DNA of 32,837 nucleotides from an uncultured Desulfomicrobium sp. GTDB taxonomy: Bacteria; Desulfobacterota; Desulfovibrionia; Desulfovibrionales; Desulfomicrobiaceae. The notes under the pieces are model-generated. The model was given only the letters and a program-made list of their open reading frames with translations, had not been told where the DNA came from and made no database searches. The stretch is from the NCBI GenBank assembly GCA_937872685.1, contig CALMTS010000498.1, positions 1 through 32,837 of the forward strand. The letters run 5' to 3'. The translations under genes and the position numbers were made by a program. This document shows, piece by piece, positions 7,576 through 16,259 of the stretch (the stretch's first letter is position 1; each line of letters opens with the position of its first letter).

Positions 7576-9285
7576 TTACAGGATCTTGAACTTGCGGACC
7601 TTGTTGGTCTTGGCATCGATGACATGCACGCCGCAGGCGATGCAGGGGTCGTAGGAGTGCACGGTGCGCAGGATTTCCACCGGGCGTTCCGCGTCGGCGA
7701 TGGGGGTGCCCATGAGGGCCTCTTCCACGGCGGAGGGCTTGCCGTTGGCGCAGCGCGGGCCCAGGTTCCAGGTGGAGGGGACGACCAGCTGGAAGTTCTC
7801 GATCTTGCCGCCCTTGATCTTGATCCAGTGGCTCAGGCCACCGCGGGGGGCGTTGACGAAGCCGACGCCTTCGGCCTCGTCGGGCATCTTCCAATCCTGG
7901 TAGATCTTGGTGTTGCCGCTTTTCACGTTCTCGGCCAGTTCGTTGACCCAGTCCATCAGCTTGTCGGCGATGACCTTGGTCTCGATGCCGCGGGCTGCGG
8001 TGCGGCCGAGGGTGGAGAACAGGGCCGCAGGGCCGACACCCAGGTAACCAAGGACGTAATCCACGGTCTTCTTCACTTCGGGGTGTCCCTTGCCGTAGGC
8101 GACCAGGACGGTGGCCAAGGGGCCGGTTTCCATGGACAGCTCGTTGTAGCGGGGGGCTTTCATCCAGGAGTACCGGTCGCGGTCCTCATAGGAGGTGTAC
8201 TTGGGTTCGGTCACGCCCTGGTAGGGGTGGTGGGCCTTGTCGCCCTGGTACCAGCTGTGGCGGACGTGTTCGGCGATCAGCTTGGGATCGAAGGCATCGA
8301 CCTGGCCGATGTTGCGGTTGAGGATGACGCCCGGGGGCAGCCAGCGGCTGTTGATATCGCTTTCCACGGCCGGGAATTCGCCGAAGCTCATGAAGTTGGT
8401 GGTTCCGCCGATGGCGGCCCAATCCTTGTAGTAGGACGCCACGGCCAGGAGGTCCGGGATGTAGCACTCGTCGATGAACTTCTTGGTTTCCTCGAAGAGG
8501 CCCACGAACTCGGCCATGCGCTCGCTGGTCAGGGACTCGTAGCAGGTCACGCCACCGGCCACGGTGAACTGGGTGTGCGGGTTCTTGGCGCCGAAGACGG
8601 CCATGGCGCGGGCGGCCTTGACCTGCAGGTGCAGGGCTTCGAGGTAGTGGGCCGTGGCGATGAGGTTGACTTCAGCCGGCAGGTAGTAGGCCTCGTGCCC
8701 GCCCAGGAAGTAGGCGTTGGTGAAGATGCCGAGCTGCCCGGATTCCACCAGGCCCTTGACCTTGTCCTGAACGGCTTTCAGGTCTTCGGCCTTGGTCTGG
8801 CGGGCGGAGATGGAGTTGGCGATGGAGGCGGCCTTGACCGGGTCGGCGGTCAGGGCGCCGGTCACGTCGACCCAGTCCAGGGCGTGCAGATGATAGAAAT
8901 GCACGATGTGGTCATGCAGGAACTGCGCGGCCAGGACGAGGTTGCGGATGAGGCGGGCGTTGTCGGGCAGGTTCTTGTCCACGCCGACGGCGTTGTCCAC
9001 GCAGCGCGTGGAGGCCAGGGCATGGGTGTACGTGCAGACGCCGCAGGAACGCTGGGTGAAGTGCTGGGCGTCGCGCGGGTCGCGGCCCTTGAGGATCAGT
9101 TCCAGACCGCGGAACAGCTGGGAGCTGGACCACACGTTGGTGACTTTGCCCTGGTCCACTTCGACTTCGATCTTGAGATGGCCTTCGATACGGGTAACGG
9201 GGTCCACGATGATGGGCCCCTTGAAGTTTTTATCCATGGGGGTGGCGACGACACCCGGGGCTTGGTTGGGTTTGCAACCGGACAT
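7576..9285 (-). CDS. hynB: periplasmic [NiFe] hydrogenase large subunit
   Basis: The 569-residue catalytic subunit binding the NiFe(CN)2CO centre. The proximal motif RSCGVCT supplies Cys81 and Cys84; the distal motif DPCIACGVH supplies Cys548 and Cys551. Glu34 in TRIEGH corresponds to the proton-relay glutamate. Fifteen residues after His554 (VIDAKTNKVRKFKIL) form the tail removed by the maturation protease. The distal motif has cysteine, not selenocysteine, so this is a [NiFe] and not a [NiFeSe] enzyme. There is no signal peptide; export depends on the Tat signal of the small subunit. The ATG at 9285 has a GGAG site. Nomenclature varies: large is hynB, hydB or hynA in different Desulfovibrio papers. 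Confidence 0.98.
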   Translation of the reverse strand: MSGCKPNQAPGVVATPMDKNFKGPIIVDPVTRIEGHLKIEVEVDQGKVTNVWSSSQLFRGLELILKGRDPRDAQHFTQRSCGVCTYTHALASTRCVDNAVGVDKNLPDNARLIRNLVLAAQFLHDHIVHFYHLHALDWVDVTGALTADPVKAASIANSISARQTKAEDLKAVQDKVKGLVESGQLGIFTNAYFLGGHEAYYLPAEVNLIATAHYLEALHLQVKAARAMAVFGAKNPHTQFTVAGGVTCYESLTSERMAEFVGLFEETKKFIDECYIPDLLAVASYYKDWAAIGGTTNFMSFGEFPAVESDINSRWLPPGVILNRNIGQVDAFDPKLIAEHVRHSWYQGDKAHHPYQGVTEPKYTSYEDRDRYSWMKAPRYNELSMETGPLATVLVAYGKGHPEVKKTVDYVLGYLGVGPAALFSTLGRTAARGIETKVIADKLMDWVNELAENVKSGNTKIYQDWKMPDEAEGVGFVNAPRGGLSHWIKIKGGKIENFQLVVPSTWNLGPRCANGKPSAVEEALMGTPIADAERPVEILRTVHSYDPCIACGVHVIDAKTNKVRKFKIL

Positions 9286-9335
9286 ATGTAATCTCCTCTG
9301 GATTCAGTAAATGTTTAACCTTGAGCAACAGCCAA

Positions 9336-10295
9336 TTACGCTTCTTCGTAGAAGGGGGAGGCGTCGTCCCAGAAATCGGGCTCGCTGCACCCGATGCACG
9401 GATGACCGGCCTGGACCGGCCAGTTCGTCTGGTTGAACTTGACCTTGGGACAGTTGTTGTAGGTCATGGGGCCTTTGCAGCCGAGCTGGTACAGGCACCA
9501 GCCTTTGCGGGCCTCTTCCGAATCAAAGGAGGGGGCGAACTCGCCGGCCTCGTAGTGCGGCAGGCGTTCGCACTGTTCGTGGACAGTGGTGCCGTAGAAC
9601 ATGATGGGGCGGTTGATGTCGTCCATTTCCGGGATGGCCAGGCTGTGGGTCAGCAGGTGGACGATGGTTCCGACCAGGTTGTAGGGGTTGGGCGGGCAAC
9701 CGGGGATGTTCACGGCATTGACGCCGAGATGCTTCAGGGCGTCGTTGATGCCCTTGGCTTCCGTCGGGTTGGGCTTGGCCGCCTGCACGCCGCCGTAGGT
9801 GGCGCAGGTGCCGTAGGAAATGGTCGCGATGGCTTTGGGCACGATTTCGGAACAGATCTCCAGCATGGTGCGTCCGGCGACCTTGCCGTAGATGCCGTTG
9901 TCCTTGGTGGGAATGGCGCCTTCGACCACGCAGAGGAAGCCGTTGGGGGAGTTCACGGCCTGATGCAGGGCTTCTTCCGCCTTGTGACCGGCGGCCGCCA
10001 TGATGGTTTCATGGTAGTCCAGGCTGATGGTGTCCAGAATAAGATCGTCGATAAAGGGTCGAACCGCACGCAGAATGGACTCGGAGCAGCCTGTGCACTC
10101 TGCGTTGTGCAGCCAGACCACGGAAGGACGCTTGGGAGAGGTCATCGCCAGGGCGATTTTGTTGGCGAAGGACGCCTCCATGCCCATGACCGCGGCGATG
10201 GTGGAACAGAACTTCATGAAATCTCGGCGTGAGATCCCACTTTTTTCCAGCCGTTCCTCGGCCCCGGGTTTGCCTAAACCTACCGAAAACTTCAT
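9336..10295 (-). CDS. hynA: periplasmic [NiFe] hydrogenase small subunit, Tat-exported
   Basis: The 319-residue electron-transfer subunit. The Tat signal has its twin arginine at 23-24 (SRRDFMK) and a hydrophobic stretch to about residue 50. Proximal [4Fe-4S] ligands are Cys67, Cys70, Cys164 and Cys200. Distal cluster ligands are His239, Cys242, Cys267 and Cys273. The medial cluster has Cys282, Cys300 and Cys303, with Pro293 where [NiFeSe] enzymes have a fourth cysteine, so it is a [3Fe-4S] cluster as in standard group-1 enzymes. There is no extra proximal cysteine of the O2-tolerant type and no C-terminal membrane helix, so the enzyme should be soluble, O2-sensitive, and probably linked to periplasmic cytochrome c3. 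A GGAGGTG site precedes the ATG. Confidence 0.98.
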   Translation of the reverse strand: MKFSVGLGKPGAEERLEKSGISRRDFMKFCSTIAAVMGMEASFANKIALAMTSPKRPSVVWLHNAECTGCSESILRAVRPFIDDLILDTISLDYHETIMAAAGHKAEEALHQAVNSPNGFLCVVEGAIPTKDNGIYGKVAGRTMLEICSEIVPKAIATISYGTCATYGGVQAAKPNPTEAKGINDALKHLGVNAVNIPGCPPNPYNLVGTIVHLLTHSLAIPEMDDINRPIMFYGTTVHEQCERLPHYEAGEFAPSFDSEEARKGWCLYQLGCKGPMTYNNCPKVKFNQTNWPVQAGHPCIGCSEPDFWDDASPFYEEA

Positions 10296-10320
10296 AACAC
10301 ACCTCCATCAGTGTATGAAT

Positions 10321-10350
10321 AAAAAGACAGGCGCCGTGTGGCGCTCTGTC
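10321..10350 (-). terminator. terminator-like hairpin in the hydrogenase 5' leader
   Basis: The arms GACAG (10326-10330) and CTGTC (10346-10350), plus GCGCC and GGCGC, form a 10-bp stem with one bulge and a 4-base loop. On the minus strand it is followed by five T and then ATT. It lies 26 bp upstream of the hynA start codon, inside the presumed leader. Confidence 0.65.
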
Positions 10351-10437
10351 GTAACCTCAACTGATATGCGGTATCGCAGTTTGGCTTTTCTTCTCCGTAA
10401 CATAGGGAAGTATTCCGGGTCAATGGGTATTTGTGGA

Positions 10438-10461
10438 AAAATGGAATACTATCGCCATTTT
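10438..10461. promoter_or_regulatory. operator-like palindrome upstream of the hydrogenase promoter candidate
   Basis: Perfect arms AAAATGG (10438-10444) and CCATTTT (10455-10461) are separated by 10 bp. They lie 15 bp upstream of the candidate -35 at 10418-10423, where an activator would bind. The regulator is unknown. Confidence 0.45.
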
Positions 10462-10713
10462 GGATGAAAAAGGTTGGGATATATCGGGCGATGTTATGCA
10501 TAGAGTAGGTAACATGAATTATCATTTCGTGCTACTGTTGGGGCGCCCGTTTACAGCAGTTCCACAACATCCCCTGTGGATCGGCGGTCTGGGAATACGG
10601 GTGCGGGCAACACCTTTTTCCGGTCTTGAACTTGGGCGAAAGGCTGCGTAGGGATTAGGGGCCGAGACACGACCGGGCCGGGCCGGCCGACACCTTTTGC
10701 CGGGAGGAGACTC

Positions 10714-11373
10714 ATGGACAAGCAGATCATTCTCGATGCCTTCATGTTCCGCCATGCCTGCAAGGAATTCGACGCCGAAGCCAAAATTCCCGAGGAGGAT
10801 TTTCTCTTCCTGCTGGAAACGGCGCGGCTGTCGCCGAGTTCCTTCGGGTTCGAGCCCTGGCAGTTTCTGGTTGTCCAGGACATGAATTTCCGCATGAAGC
10901 TCCTGCCCCACACCTGGGGCGGCAAGACCCAGATTCCCACGGCCAGCCATTTCCTCGTCTGCCTGGCCATGAAAACTCCGCTCCTCAAGTACGACAGCCT
11001 CGGCATTGCCGACTTCATGCGCCAGATCCAGGAATTGCCGGAGGAGCGCATCACGGCCCGGACGGAATATTACGCCACCTTCCAGCAGTCGGATTTTCGC
11101 CTCCTGGACAGCGACCGGGCCATGTTCGACTGGGCCTGCAAGCAGTGCTACATCGCCCAGGCCAACATGATGACGGCGGCGGCCCTGATCGGCATTGACT
11201 CCTGTCCCATCGAGGGCTTCGCCCAGGACAGTGTCGACGAGGTCCTGGCGGAGGATTTCGGGGTTGATCTGAACGAGTACGGGGTGGCCTACATGCTGGC
11301 CTTCGGTTACCGGGCCAAGCCGCCCAAGCGCAAGACGCGCCGGCCCCTGGAACAGATGGTGCGCTGGTTTTGA
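10714..11373 (+). CDS. nitroreductase-family NAD(P)H oxidoreductase
   Basis: A 219-residue FMN-dependent enzyme of the nitroreductase fold. The FMN-binding N-terminal motif FRHACKEFD is at residues 11-19 and LSPSSFGFEPWQFLVV at 39-54; the late FGYRAKPPKRKTR segment is typical of the NfsB/YdgI-like group. It would reduce nitroaromatics, quinones or similar acceptors with NAD(P)H; the natural substrate cannot be read from sequence. A strong GGAGGAG site sits 6 bp before the ATG. It is divergent from the hydrogenase operon and is followed after 17 bp by the TPR gene, so the two are probably cotranscribed. Confidence 0.92.
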   Translation: MDKQIILDAFMFRHACKEFDAEAKIPEEDFLFLLETARLSPSSFGFEPWQFLVVQDMNFRMKLLPHTWGGKTQIPTASHFLVCLAMKTPLLKYDSLGIADFMRQIQELPEERITARTEYYATFQQSDFRLLDSDRAMFDWACKQCYIAQANMMTAAALIGIDSCPIEGFAQDSVDEVLAEDFGVDLNEYGVAYMLAFGYRAKPPKRKTRRPLEQMVRWF

Positions 11374-11390
11374 GCTCGGGGGAGGATGCG

Positions 11391-12185
11391 ATGGAGCGGG
11401 CTGGCGCCGTTGCGGACGCATGTCCCATAGAGGAGGTGTCCCGGTACTGCATGGCCACGGACCTCGGCCTGGAGTGCGTGTGCTCCAGGCGCGCCACCGT
11501 CAAGGTCGGCACGGGGACAACGGTCAAGAGCCAGGACAGCACCCTGTACTACTACGCCAAGCAGATCGACGACGACCTGCTGGCCCTGCAGTCCCTCAAC
11601 GCCAATTGGGCGCCGTCGGGGCCGTCGCAGGAAGTGACCATGGAGGAGCTGATCACCCAGTATCAGCCCGAAGTGGACATGTTCCTGAAGAAGGTCAAGC
11701 CGGTCATGCAGAAGATCGCCAAGCACGTGGCCAAGGGCGACCGGCACCGCAACAACGGCGAGCCTTACTCCGCGGCCATGGAGTACAACAACGCCCTGAC
11801 CCTGGACGAGAAGAACGTGCGCGCCATGTTCGGCCTGGGCCTGACCTACCTGCAGTACGACCAGCACGAAAAGGCCAAGGTCCTCTTCGAGGAGCTCATC
11901 GGCCTGGAAGGATTCACGGCGGCCGAGTACAAGCACCTCTTCAACCAGTTCGGCATCGAGCTGCGCAAGCAGAAGATGCATGAGCAGGCGCGACGCTATT
12001 ACGCCCGGGCCATCGAGCAGTGCCCGACGGATGAAAATCTCTATTTCAACCTGGCCCGCGCCTTTTTCGAGGAAGGGCGCTTCGGTGACGCCGACAGGAC
12101 CCTGGCGACATGCCTCTACCTCAACCCCGTGCATGAAGAGGCGCTCAAGTTCAGGAAATACCTGTCTTCCGTCTGTCTGAGCTAG
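11391..12185 (+). CDS. tetratricopeptide-repeat protein
   Basis: A 264-residue soluble protein. The N-terminal 100 residues show no known domain but contain three cysteines at 20, 30 and 31. TPR units then occupy about 111-144, 145-178, 180-213 and 214-247 (for example AMEYNNALTLDEKNVRAMF and ARRYYARAIEQCPTDENLYF). A scaffold or partner-binding role is expected. The ATG at 11391 follows GGGGGAGG; a TTG at 11370 in the same frame overlaps the previous stop and is less likely. Its TAG stop shares the CTAG at 12182-12185 with the stop of the convergent MFS gene. Confidence 0.85.
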   Translation: MERAGAVADACPIEEVSRYCMATDLGLECVCSRRATVKVGTGTTVKSQDSTLYYYAKQIDDDLLALQSLNANWAPSGPSQEVTMEELITQYQPEVDMFLKKVKPVMQKIAKHVAKGDRHRNNGEPYSAAMEYNNALTLDEKNVRAMFGLGLTYLQYDQHEKAKVLFEELIGLEGFTAAEYKHLFNQFGIELRKQKMHEQARRYYARAIEQCPTDENLYFNLARAFFEEGRFGDADRTLATCLYLNPVHEEALKFRKYLSSVCLS

Positions 12186-13336
12186 TTGCCGGCGCGGCGT
12201 TCGGCCACGCCGACGAGCAGGAGCAGGGCGAGCACGGCCAGTCCCGTGCCCGTCACGCCCGGCCACCCGAAGCGTTTGAACTGCAGTCCCATGACCGTTA
12301 TCCCCGCCGATCCCCCCAGGTAATACCATAGAATGTAGAGCGAGTTGGCCCGCCCACGGCTGGCCTGGAGCCTGCGGTTCATGCCGCCCACCGCGGCCGC
12401 GTGCACGGCGAAGAATCCGGCGCAGGCCAGCCCGAGGCTCAGGCAGACCGTGGCCAGGTGCGGCACGTGGCTCAGGAGCAGGGCCGCGCCGAAGGTCGCC
12501 GAGCCGAGGATCATGGTCAGGCCGTTGCCGTGCCGGTTGCTGAACTTTCCCGACAGGGGCGCGATGACGATGCCCACGACGTAGGTCAGGTACAGGAGCG
12601 TGATGAGGCTGGTGCCGGCCGAGAAGGGGGGAGCACTCAGGTAGAAGGGCAGGTAGTTGAAGGTCGAGGCGAAGACGAACATGGCTCCGAACCCGGCCAG
12701 GAAGGTGCGCAGCAGGTCCGGGCGGCGCATGAGCTCCAGATAGCCCGGGCCCGAGCCGGGTGTTTCGGCCGGGCGCTCCTCCCTGGGCAGGAGCAGCACT
12801 GCGGCCAGGGATGCCGCCAGGACCATGGCCGAGGCCGTGACGAATGCCCAGCGCCAGTGCAGGGGCGGGTGCAGCCAGCCCCCCAGCAGCCGCCCGCCCA
12901 GCCCTCCGACCACCGTGGCCGAGACATAGGAGCCCATGACCACGTTGAGGCGTTCCACCGGCAGGTTGCGGGCCAGGTATGTGGCCAGGCAGGTGGTCAG
13001 GGCCGGGATGAACAACCCCTGCAGCAGGCGCAGGGCGATGATGACGTCGATGCTCTCCGCCAGGGCGCAGGCCACCCCGGCGGCCGAGACCACCGTCCCG
13101 CCCAGGATGATGAAAGGCTTGACCGGGTGCATGTCCGCCAGGCGCCCGAAGATCAGCGTGGAGATGGCCACGCCGAGGATGACCATGGACACGGTCTGGG
13201 CGGCCTTGCCGATGGACACGCCGAACTCGGCCTGGAGCACGGGCAGCACGGGCTGGACCAGGTAGATGGTGGTGAAGCTGGCGGAGACCAGGGCGAAGAC
13301 CAGGGCCTGCAGGGCCAGGGGAGGGAGCTGCTTCAT
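12182..13336 (-). CDS. major facilitator superfamily transporter (YnfM-like)
   Basis: A 384-residue inner-membrane protein with about 12 hydrophobic segments. The first half has the MFS loop motif GRLADMHPVKPF between helices 2 and 3, and LRLLQGLFIPAL in helix 4. A cytoplasmic loop with LPREERPAETPG separates the two halves. The closest type by pattern is the drug/solute exporter group that includes E. coli YnfM; the substrate cannot be inferred. The frame is open upstream to 13489, but that extension is non-hydrophobic and overlaps the GNAT gene. The ATG at 13336 (MKQLPPLALQ) is therefore chosen, although its ribosome site is weak (GAGG). Confidence 0.9.
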   Translation of the reverse strand: MKQLPPLALQALVFALVSASFTTIYLVQPVLPVLQAEFGVSIGKAAQTVSMVILGVAISTLIFGRLADMHPVKPFIILGGTVVSAAGVACALAESIDVIIALRLLQGLFIPALTTCLATYLARNLPVERLNVVMGSYVSATVVGGLGGRLLGGWLHPPLHWRWAFVTASAMVLAASLAAVLLLPREERPAETPGSGPGYLELMRRPDLLRTFLAGFGAMFVFASTFNYLPFYLSAPPFSAGTSLITLLYLTYVVGIVIAPLSGKFSNRHGNGLTMILGSATFGAALLLSHVPHLATVCLSLGLACAGFFAVHAAAVGGMNRRLQASRGRANSLYILWYYLGGSAGITVMGLQFKRFGWPGVTGTGLAVLALLLLVGVAERRAGN

Positions 13337-13391
13337 GTGCGGGGCCTCGCGATGCTGCGCCGTTTGCCGGGAGAAAAGGGCGGTGCCGTTC

Positions 13392-13835
13392 TCAGCGCTC
13401 CCCGCACAGGGGGGCGTTCTCGGCGCAGCGCATGCAGACATGGGGAATGCCCGCCTCCATGAACTCCTCGCCGCAAACCGAAAACCCATGCCTGGCGTAG
13501 AAGTCCATAGCCCTGGTCTGGGCGTTCAGGGTGAAGCGGTGGAAGCCGTTTTCACGGCACTGCACGAGCATGAAGGCGAGCAGCCTGCCGCCGATCCCCT
13601 GTCCGCGCCAGGCGCGGCGCACGGCCAGACGCTGGAGCTTGGCCTCCCCTGCCAGGAAGCGGATGCGCCCGCAGGCCACTGGCTCGCCGTCCACCTCGCC
13701 CAGCACGTGCATGGCCGCGTGGTCGTGCCCGTCCATTTCGTCCGCGCAGGAAATGCCCTGCTCCTCCATGAAGACGATGGCCCGGATCATGGCCACCTTG
13801 ATCAGTTCGTCCGTCGTGGTGACGCGTTTGAACAT
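13392..13835 (-). CDS. GNAT-family N-acetyltransferase
   Basis: A 147-residue acyltransferase of the GNAT fold. Motif A, which binds acetyl-CoA pyrophosphate, reads LAVRRAWRGQGIGGRLLAF at residues 70-88, and the motif B segment is MDFYARHGF at 110-118. The length and the N-terminal CGRIRFLAG pattern resemble the ElaA-like single-domain group. The acceptor (amine, amino acid or protein) is unknown. The frame is open far upstream inside the membrane-protein gene; the ATG at 13835 gives the normal family N-terminus and follows a GGGGA site. It lies between the EF-hand gene (41-bp gap) and the MFS gene (55-bp gap), and cotranscription is likely. Confidence 0.92.
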   Translation of the reverse strand: MFKRVTTTDELIKVAMIRAIVFMEEQGISCADEMDGHDHAAMHVLGEVDGEPVACGRIRFLAGEAKLQRLAVRRAWRGQGIGGRLLAFMLVQCRENGFHRFTLNAQTRAMDFYARHGFSVCGEEFMEAGIPHVCMRCAENAPLCGER

Positions 13836-13876
13836 GTGCGATCCCCGATAGAGCGCCGGCCCGGGGCCGGCGCAGG

Positions 13877-16108
13877 TCATTTGGATGGTTGCGCGGAAGG
13901 CGTGGCATTGCCGCCCGGCGCCGCGGGGGCCGTGGCGTTGGTCTGCCCGCTGGTGAAGAGCGGCCGCAGGGCGTCCGCCAGCTGGCCGATGTACCCTTTG
14001 TCCCAGGCCATGCCAAGGGCCACGAAGAGGGCCAGGAGGATGGCCCAGCGTTTCCAGGGCGCCTTTTTTTCGGCAAAGGGGTCGCGCACGGAGCGCTGCG
14101 CTCCCTGCGGCAGCTCGGCCAGGCGGGTCAGGGTCGCCCCGAAGGGGATGTTGAGCATCGCCCGTGTGTTCACGGCCCAGCCGCCGGCGTCCAGGATGGG
14201 GCCGAGGTTGCGCTGGCGCAGCTTCAGGTAGGCGATGAGCATGGACGGACCCGAGACCAGGAGCATGATGCCGCCCACGGCCAGGGGCATCTGCCACAGG
14301 GGCAGGGTCATGAAACCGGCCATGACCGAGGCCACGGCCGTGCCGATGGCCCCCAGGGCCAGGCCGATGGCGGCGAAGATGCCGGCGAATTTGCCCACGT
14401 CGAAGGGGGCCTTCGGCGCCGCAGGGGCGGTCCCGGCCGCGGCCAGCTTCGATCCGGCCGCTGCGTCCACGGCGCTGTCCTTGGCCGCGGCGAACTTGGC
14501 GACCTGTTCACCGGCCATGCGCGCGACGCGCTTGTAGGGGGCCCAGAAGGCCTGGCGCACGCTGATGGGGTGCTCGATGATCTTGACGATGGTGGCGTCC
14601 CAGTCCCGTCCCTGGCGGTCGTAGAAGACGCCGTTGCGGCCGACCATGAGGTTGTCGGAGTCGCCCCCCGTGAAGGCCGCCGCGATGAACATCTGCTCGG
14701 CGCTCCCCGGACGCGTGCAACGGCAGTAGGCGAGGTAGGTCCGGCTCAGGGTGGCCAGCGCGGCGTGGGCGTCGGGGGCGGCCACGCGCACGCAGAGTTC
14801 GCAGGCCCGGCCGTCCAGGTACAGGGTGCCGGCCTGGAAAACGGCCTTGCGGTCCTGGGCATAGAAGTCGCGGAAGGCCACGAAGTTGTTGAGCAGGACC
14901 AGCAGGTCGCGGGTGTAGTGCACAAGCCGGGACACGGCCTCGAAGCTCTCCACCTGCTCGGCCAGGGCCAGATCCTCCTCGATGACCTTTTCGAGCCGCT
15001 CGCGGTCCTCGCCGGCCAGGATGGTCCGCACCCGCGTCAGCCCCAGGCTTTCCACTTCGGCTCCGGCCTTGGCGGCCTGCCAGGCCTCGTAGGGGGCGAA
15101 CATGCCTTTGATGCGCTCCCACTGGTCCGGGTCCAGACTGTCCGTATCGCCGAAGACGGGCGTGATCACCAGGGCCTTGAAGGCGGCGATGGGGCCCGCC
15201 CAGGCAGGGTTGATCCCGGTGCTCAGGGGCAGGGGGCGGCCGGCCTCGATGCGTGCCAGGGGGAAGGCTTCCAGCTCCGCGCCCGCCTTGAGGTCATGGG
15301 CCGCGAGGGCTTCGTAGCTGGCCAGGGCGGGGTTCAGGGCCTCGGCGGCCTTGGCGTCGTAGGCGGCCAGGCCGCAGCGGGTGAAATAGTCGTCGATCTT
15401 GGCGCGCATGGCGGCAGCCGTAGCGGCGGCCGCGGCGGTGCCGTCGCCGAGGGGAAGGACGTTCCGGGCGTCGGCCAGGCCCGCCTCCCACCACAGGGCG
15501 TAGAGGCGCGCGGCCTCGAAGAATTTTTCGACCTGTTCGGCACCGATCCCGTCGGCCCCGCTGCGGTCGGGGACGCTGCCCACGCAGGCCATGATTTCCT
15601 CGATGAGGGCGCGGGTGCCCTCGTCCCGGGCCGAGGCCGGGGTGACCACTCCGTCGCCGTTGAAGGGCGACTCCTTGAGCAGGGCCTCGGTGCCGGCGAG
15701 GTCCTCGACGCCGATGGCGTCGGCGCCCTGCTTGCCGGAAAAGTTCAGGATCTGGCGGGCCGAGGCCAGCAGGCGCCTGCCTTCGGGCGTGGCGTCGTCA
15801 ATGGCTGCCAGGGGCAGGGAGTTGCTGCCCGCCACGAGGGGGCGCAGGTCACGCAGCACCGAGGTGGCCCAGTCCACTGCGGCCAGGATTTCCGGCGCGC
15901 GCACGCGGCCGTCGGCGTCGGTGTCCAGGAGGGCCAGGGTGCCGGTGTCGAACTCCAGCCCGTTGACCGGGCAGCTCAGGGCCGCCCAGAGTTTCTGGTC
16001 GAGTTCGCGGAGGTGCAGCAGGTCCTCGGCGGTTTCGAGGCGGACCTGGTCGAAGCCGCCGAGGCGGAAAAAGCGCCAGCGGTGCGGGGAATCGGAACGT
16101 GTATCCAT
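13877..16108 (-). CDS. large membrane protein with EF-hand-like calcium motifs, function unknown
   Basis: A 743-residue protein of no family I can name. A canonical EF-hand loop lies at residues 62-73 (DTDADGRVRAPE, Ca-coordinating positions D62, D64, D66 and E73). Two degenerate loops follow (FNGDGVVTPASA and SGADGIGAEQ), suggesting a calcium-binding N-terminal third. The middle 400 residues are soluble and mostly helical. Three hydrophobic segments near the end (about 575-597, 606-628 and 687-704) anchor it, and the tail is rich in Ala, Pro and Thr. The ATG at 16108 has an ideal AAGGAG site; the frame continues upstream to 16159 without one. It precedes the GNAT and MFS genes. Confidence 0.8.
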   Translation of the reverse strand: MDTRSDSPHRWRFFRLGGFDQVRLETAEDLLHLRELDQKLWAALSCPVNGLEFDTGTLALLDTDADGRVRAPEILAAVDWATSVLRDLRPLVAGSNSLPLAAIDDATPEGRRLLASARQILNFSGKQGADAIGVEDLAGTEALLKESPFNGDGVVTPASARDEGTRALIEEIMACVGSVPDRSGADGIGAEQVEKFFEAARLYALWWEAGLADARNVLPLGDGTAAAAATAAAMRAKIDDYFTRCGLAAYDAKAAEALNPALASYEALAAHDLKAGAELEAFPLARIEAGRPLPLSTGINPAWAGPIAAFKALVITPVFGDTDSLDPDQWERIKGMFAPYEAWQAAKAGAEVESLGLTRVRTILAGEDRERLEKVIEEDLALAEQVESFEAVSRLVHYTRDLLVLLNNFVAFRDFYAQDRKAVFQAGTLYLDGRACELCVRVAAPDAHAALATLSRTYLAYCRCTRPGSAEQMFIAAAFTGGDSDNLMVGRNGVFYDRQGRDWDATIVKIIEHPISVRQAFWAPYKRVARMAGEQVAKFAAAKDSAVDAAAGSKLAAAGTAPAAPKAPFDVGKFAGIFAAIGLALGAIGTAVASVMAGFMTLPLWQMPLAVGGIMLLVSGPSMLIAYLKLRQRNLGPILDAGGWAVNTRAMLNIPFGATLTRLAELPQGAQRSVRDPFAEKKAPWKRWAILLALFVALGMAWDKGYIGQLADALRPLFTSGQTNATAPAAPGGNATPSAQPSK

Positions 16109-16259
16109 GCAGTGCTCCTTGGTCGTGGGACAGGTTCTCGGAGGGGAGTCGGACGGCATTTCTTACGCACAATGCCGAACCCAGATCAAGGGCCAATGAC
16201 TGTCCTACGGAGATCGTGGGCCGCGAGGCCGCGCCCTGCGCTGTCTCGACGACGGAGTT

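Larger units (their letters stand above)
10296..10713. promoter_or_regulatory. 418-bp divergent control region, hydrogenase operon versus nitroreductase
   Basis: No convincing gene lies here; short frames on both strands lack ribosome sites and recognisable products. The half next to the hydrogenase operon is clearly lower in GC than the surrounding genes. From the hydrogenase side it contains a terminator-like hairpin (10321-10350), a TGCG-N4-CGCA palindrome (10367-10378), a candidate -35 TTGACC (minus strand, 10418-10423) with only a weak -10, the palindrome at 10438-10461, and ATGTTA-N13-TAACAT (10491-10515). No sigma-54 type -24/-12 element was found. The 90 bp nearest the nitroreductase gene are GC-rich, with repeated GGGCCG. 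Confidence 0.6.

Noticed and set aside
7576-9285. [NiFeSe] hydrogenase with selenocysteine
   Set aside because: The distal motif is DPCIACGVH with TGC/TGT-type cysteine, a cleavable tail is present, and the small subunit has Pro at the medial cluster.
7624-9291. Long plus-strand open frame opposite the hydrogenase large subunit
   Set aside because: Mirror of a certain gene; low-complexity Gly/Val/His-rich translation without recognisable fold.
10292-10651. Small frames in the hydrogenase upstream region on both strands
   Set aside because: No ribosome site, no similarity, and they overlap regulatory palindromes and the hairpin.
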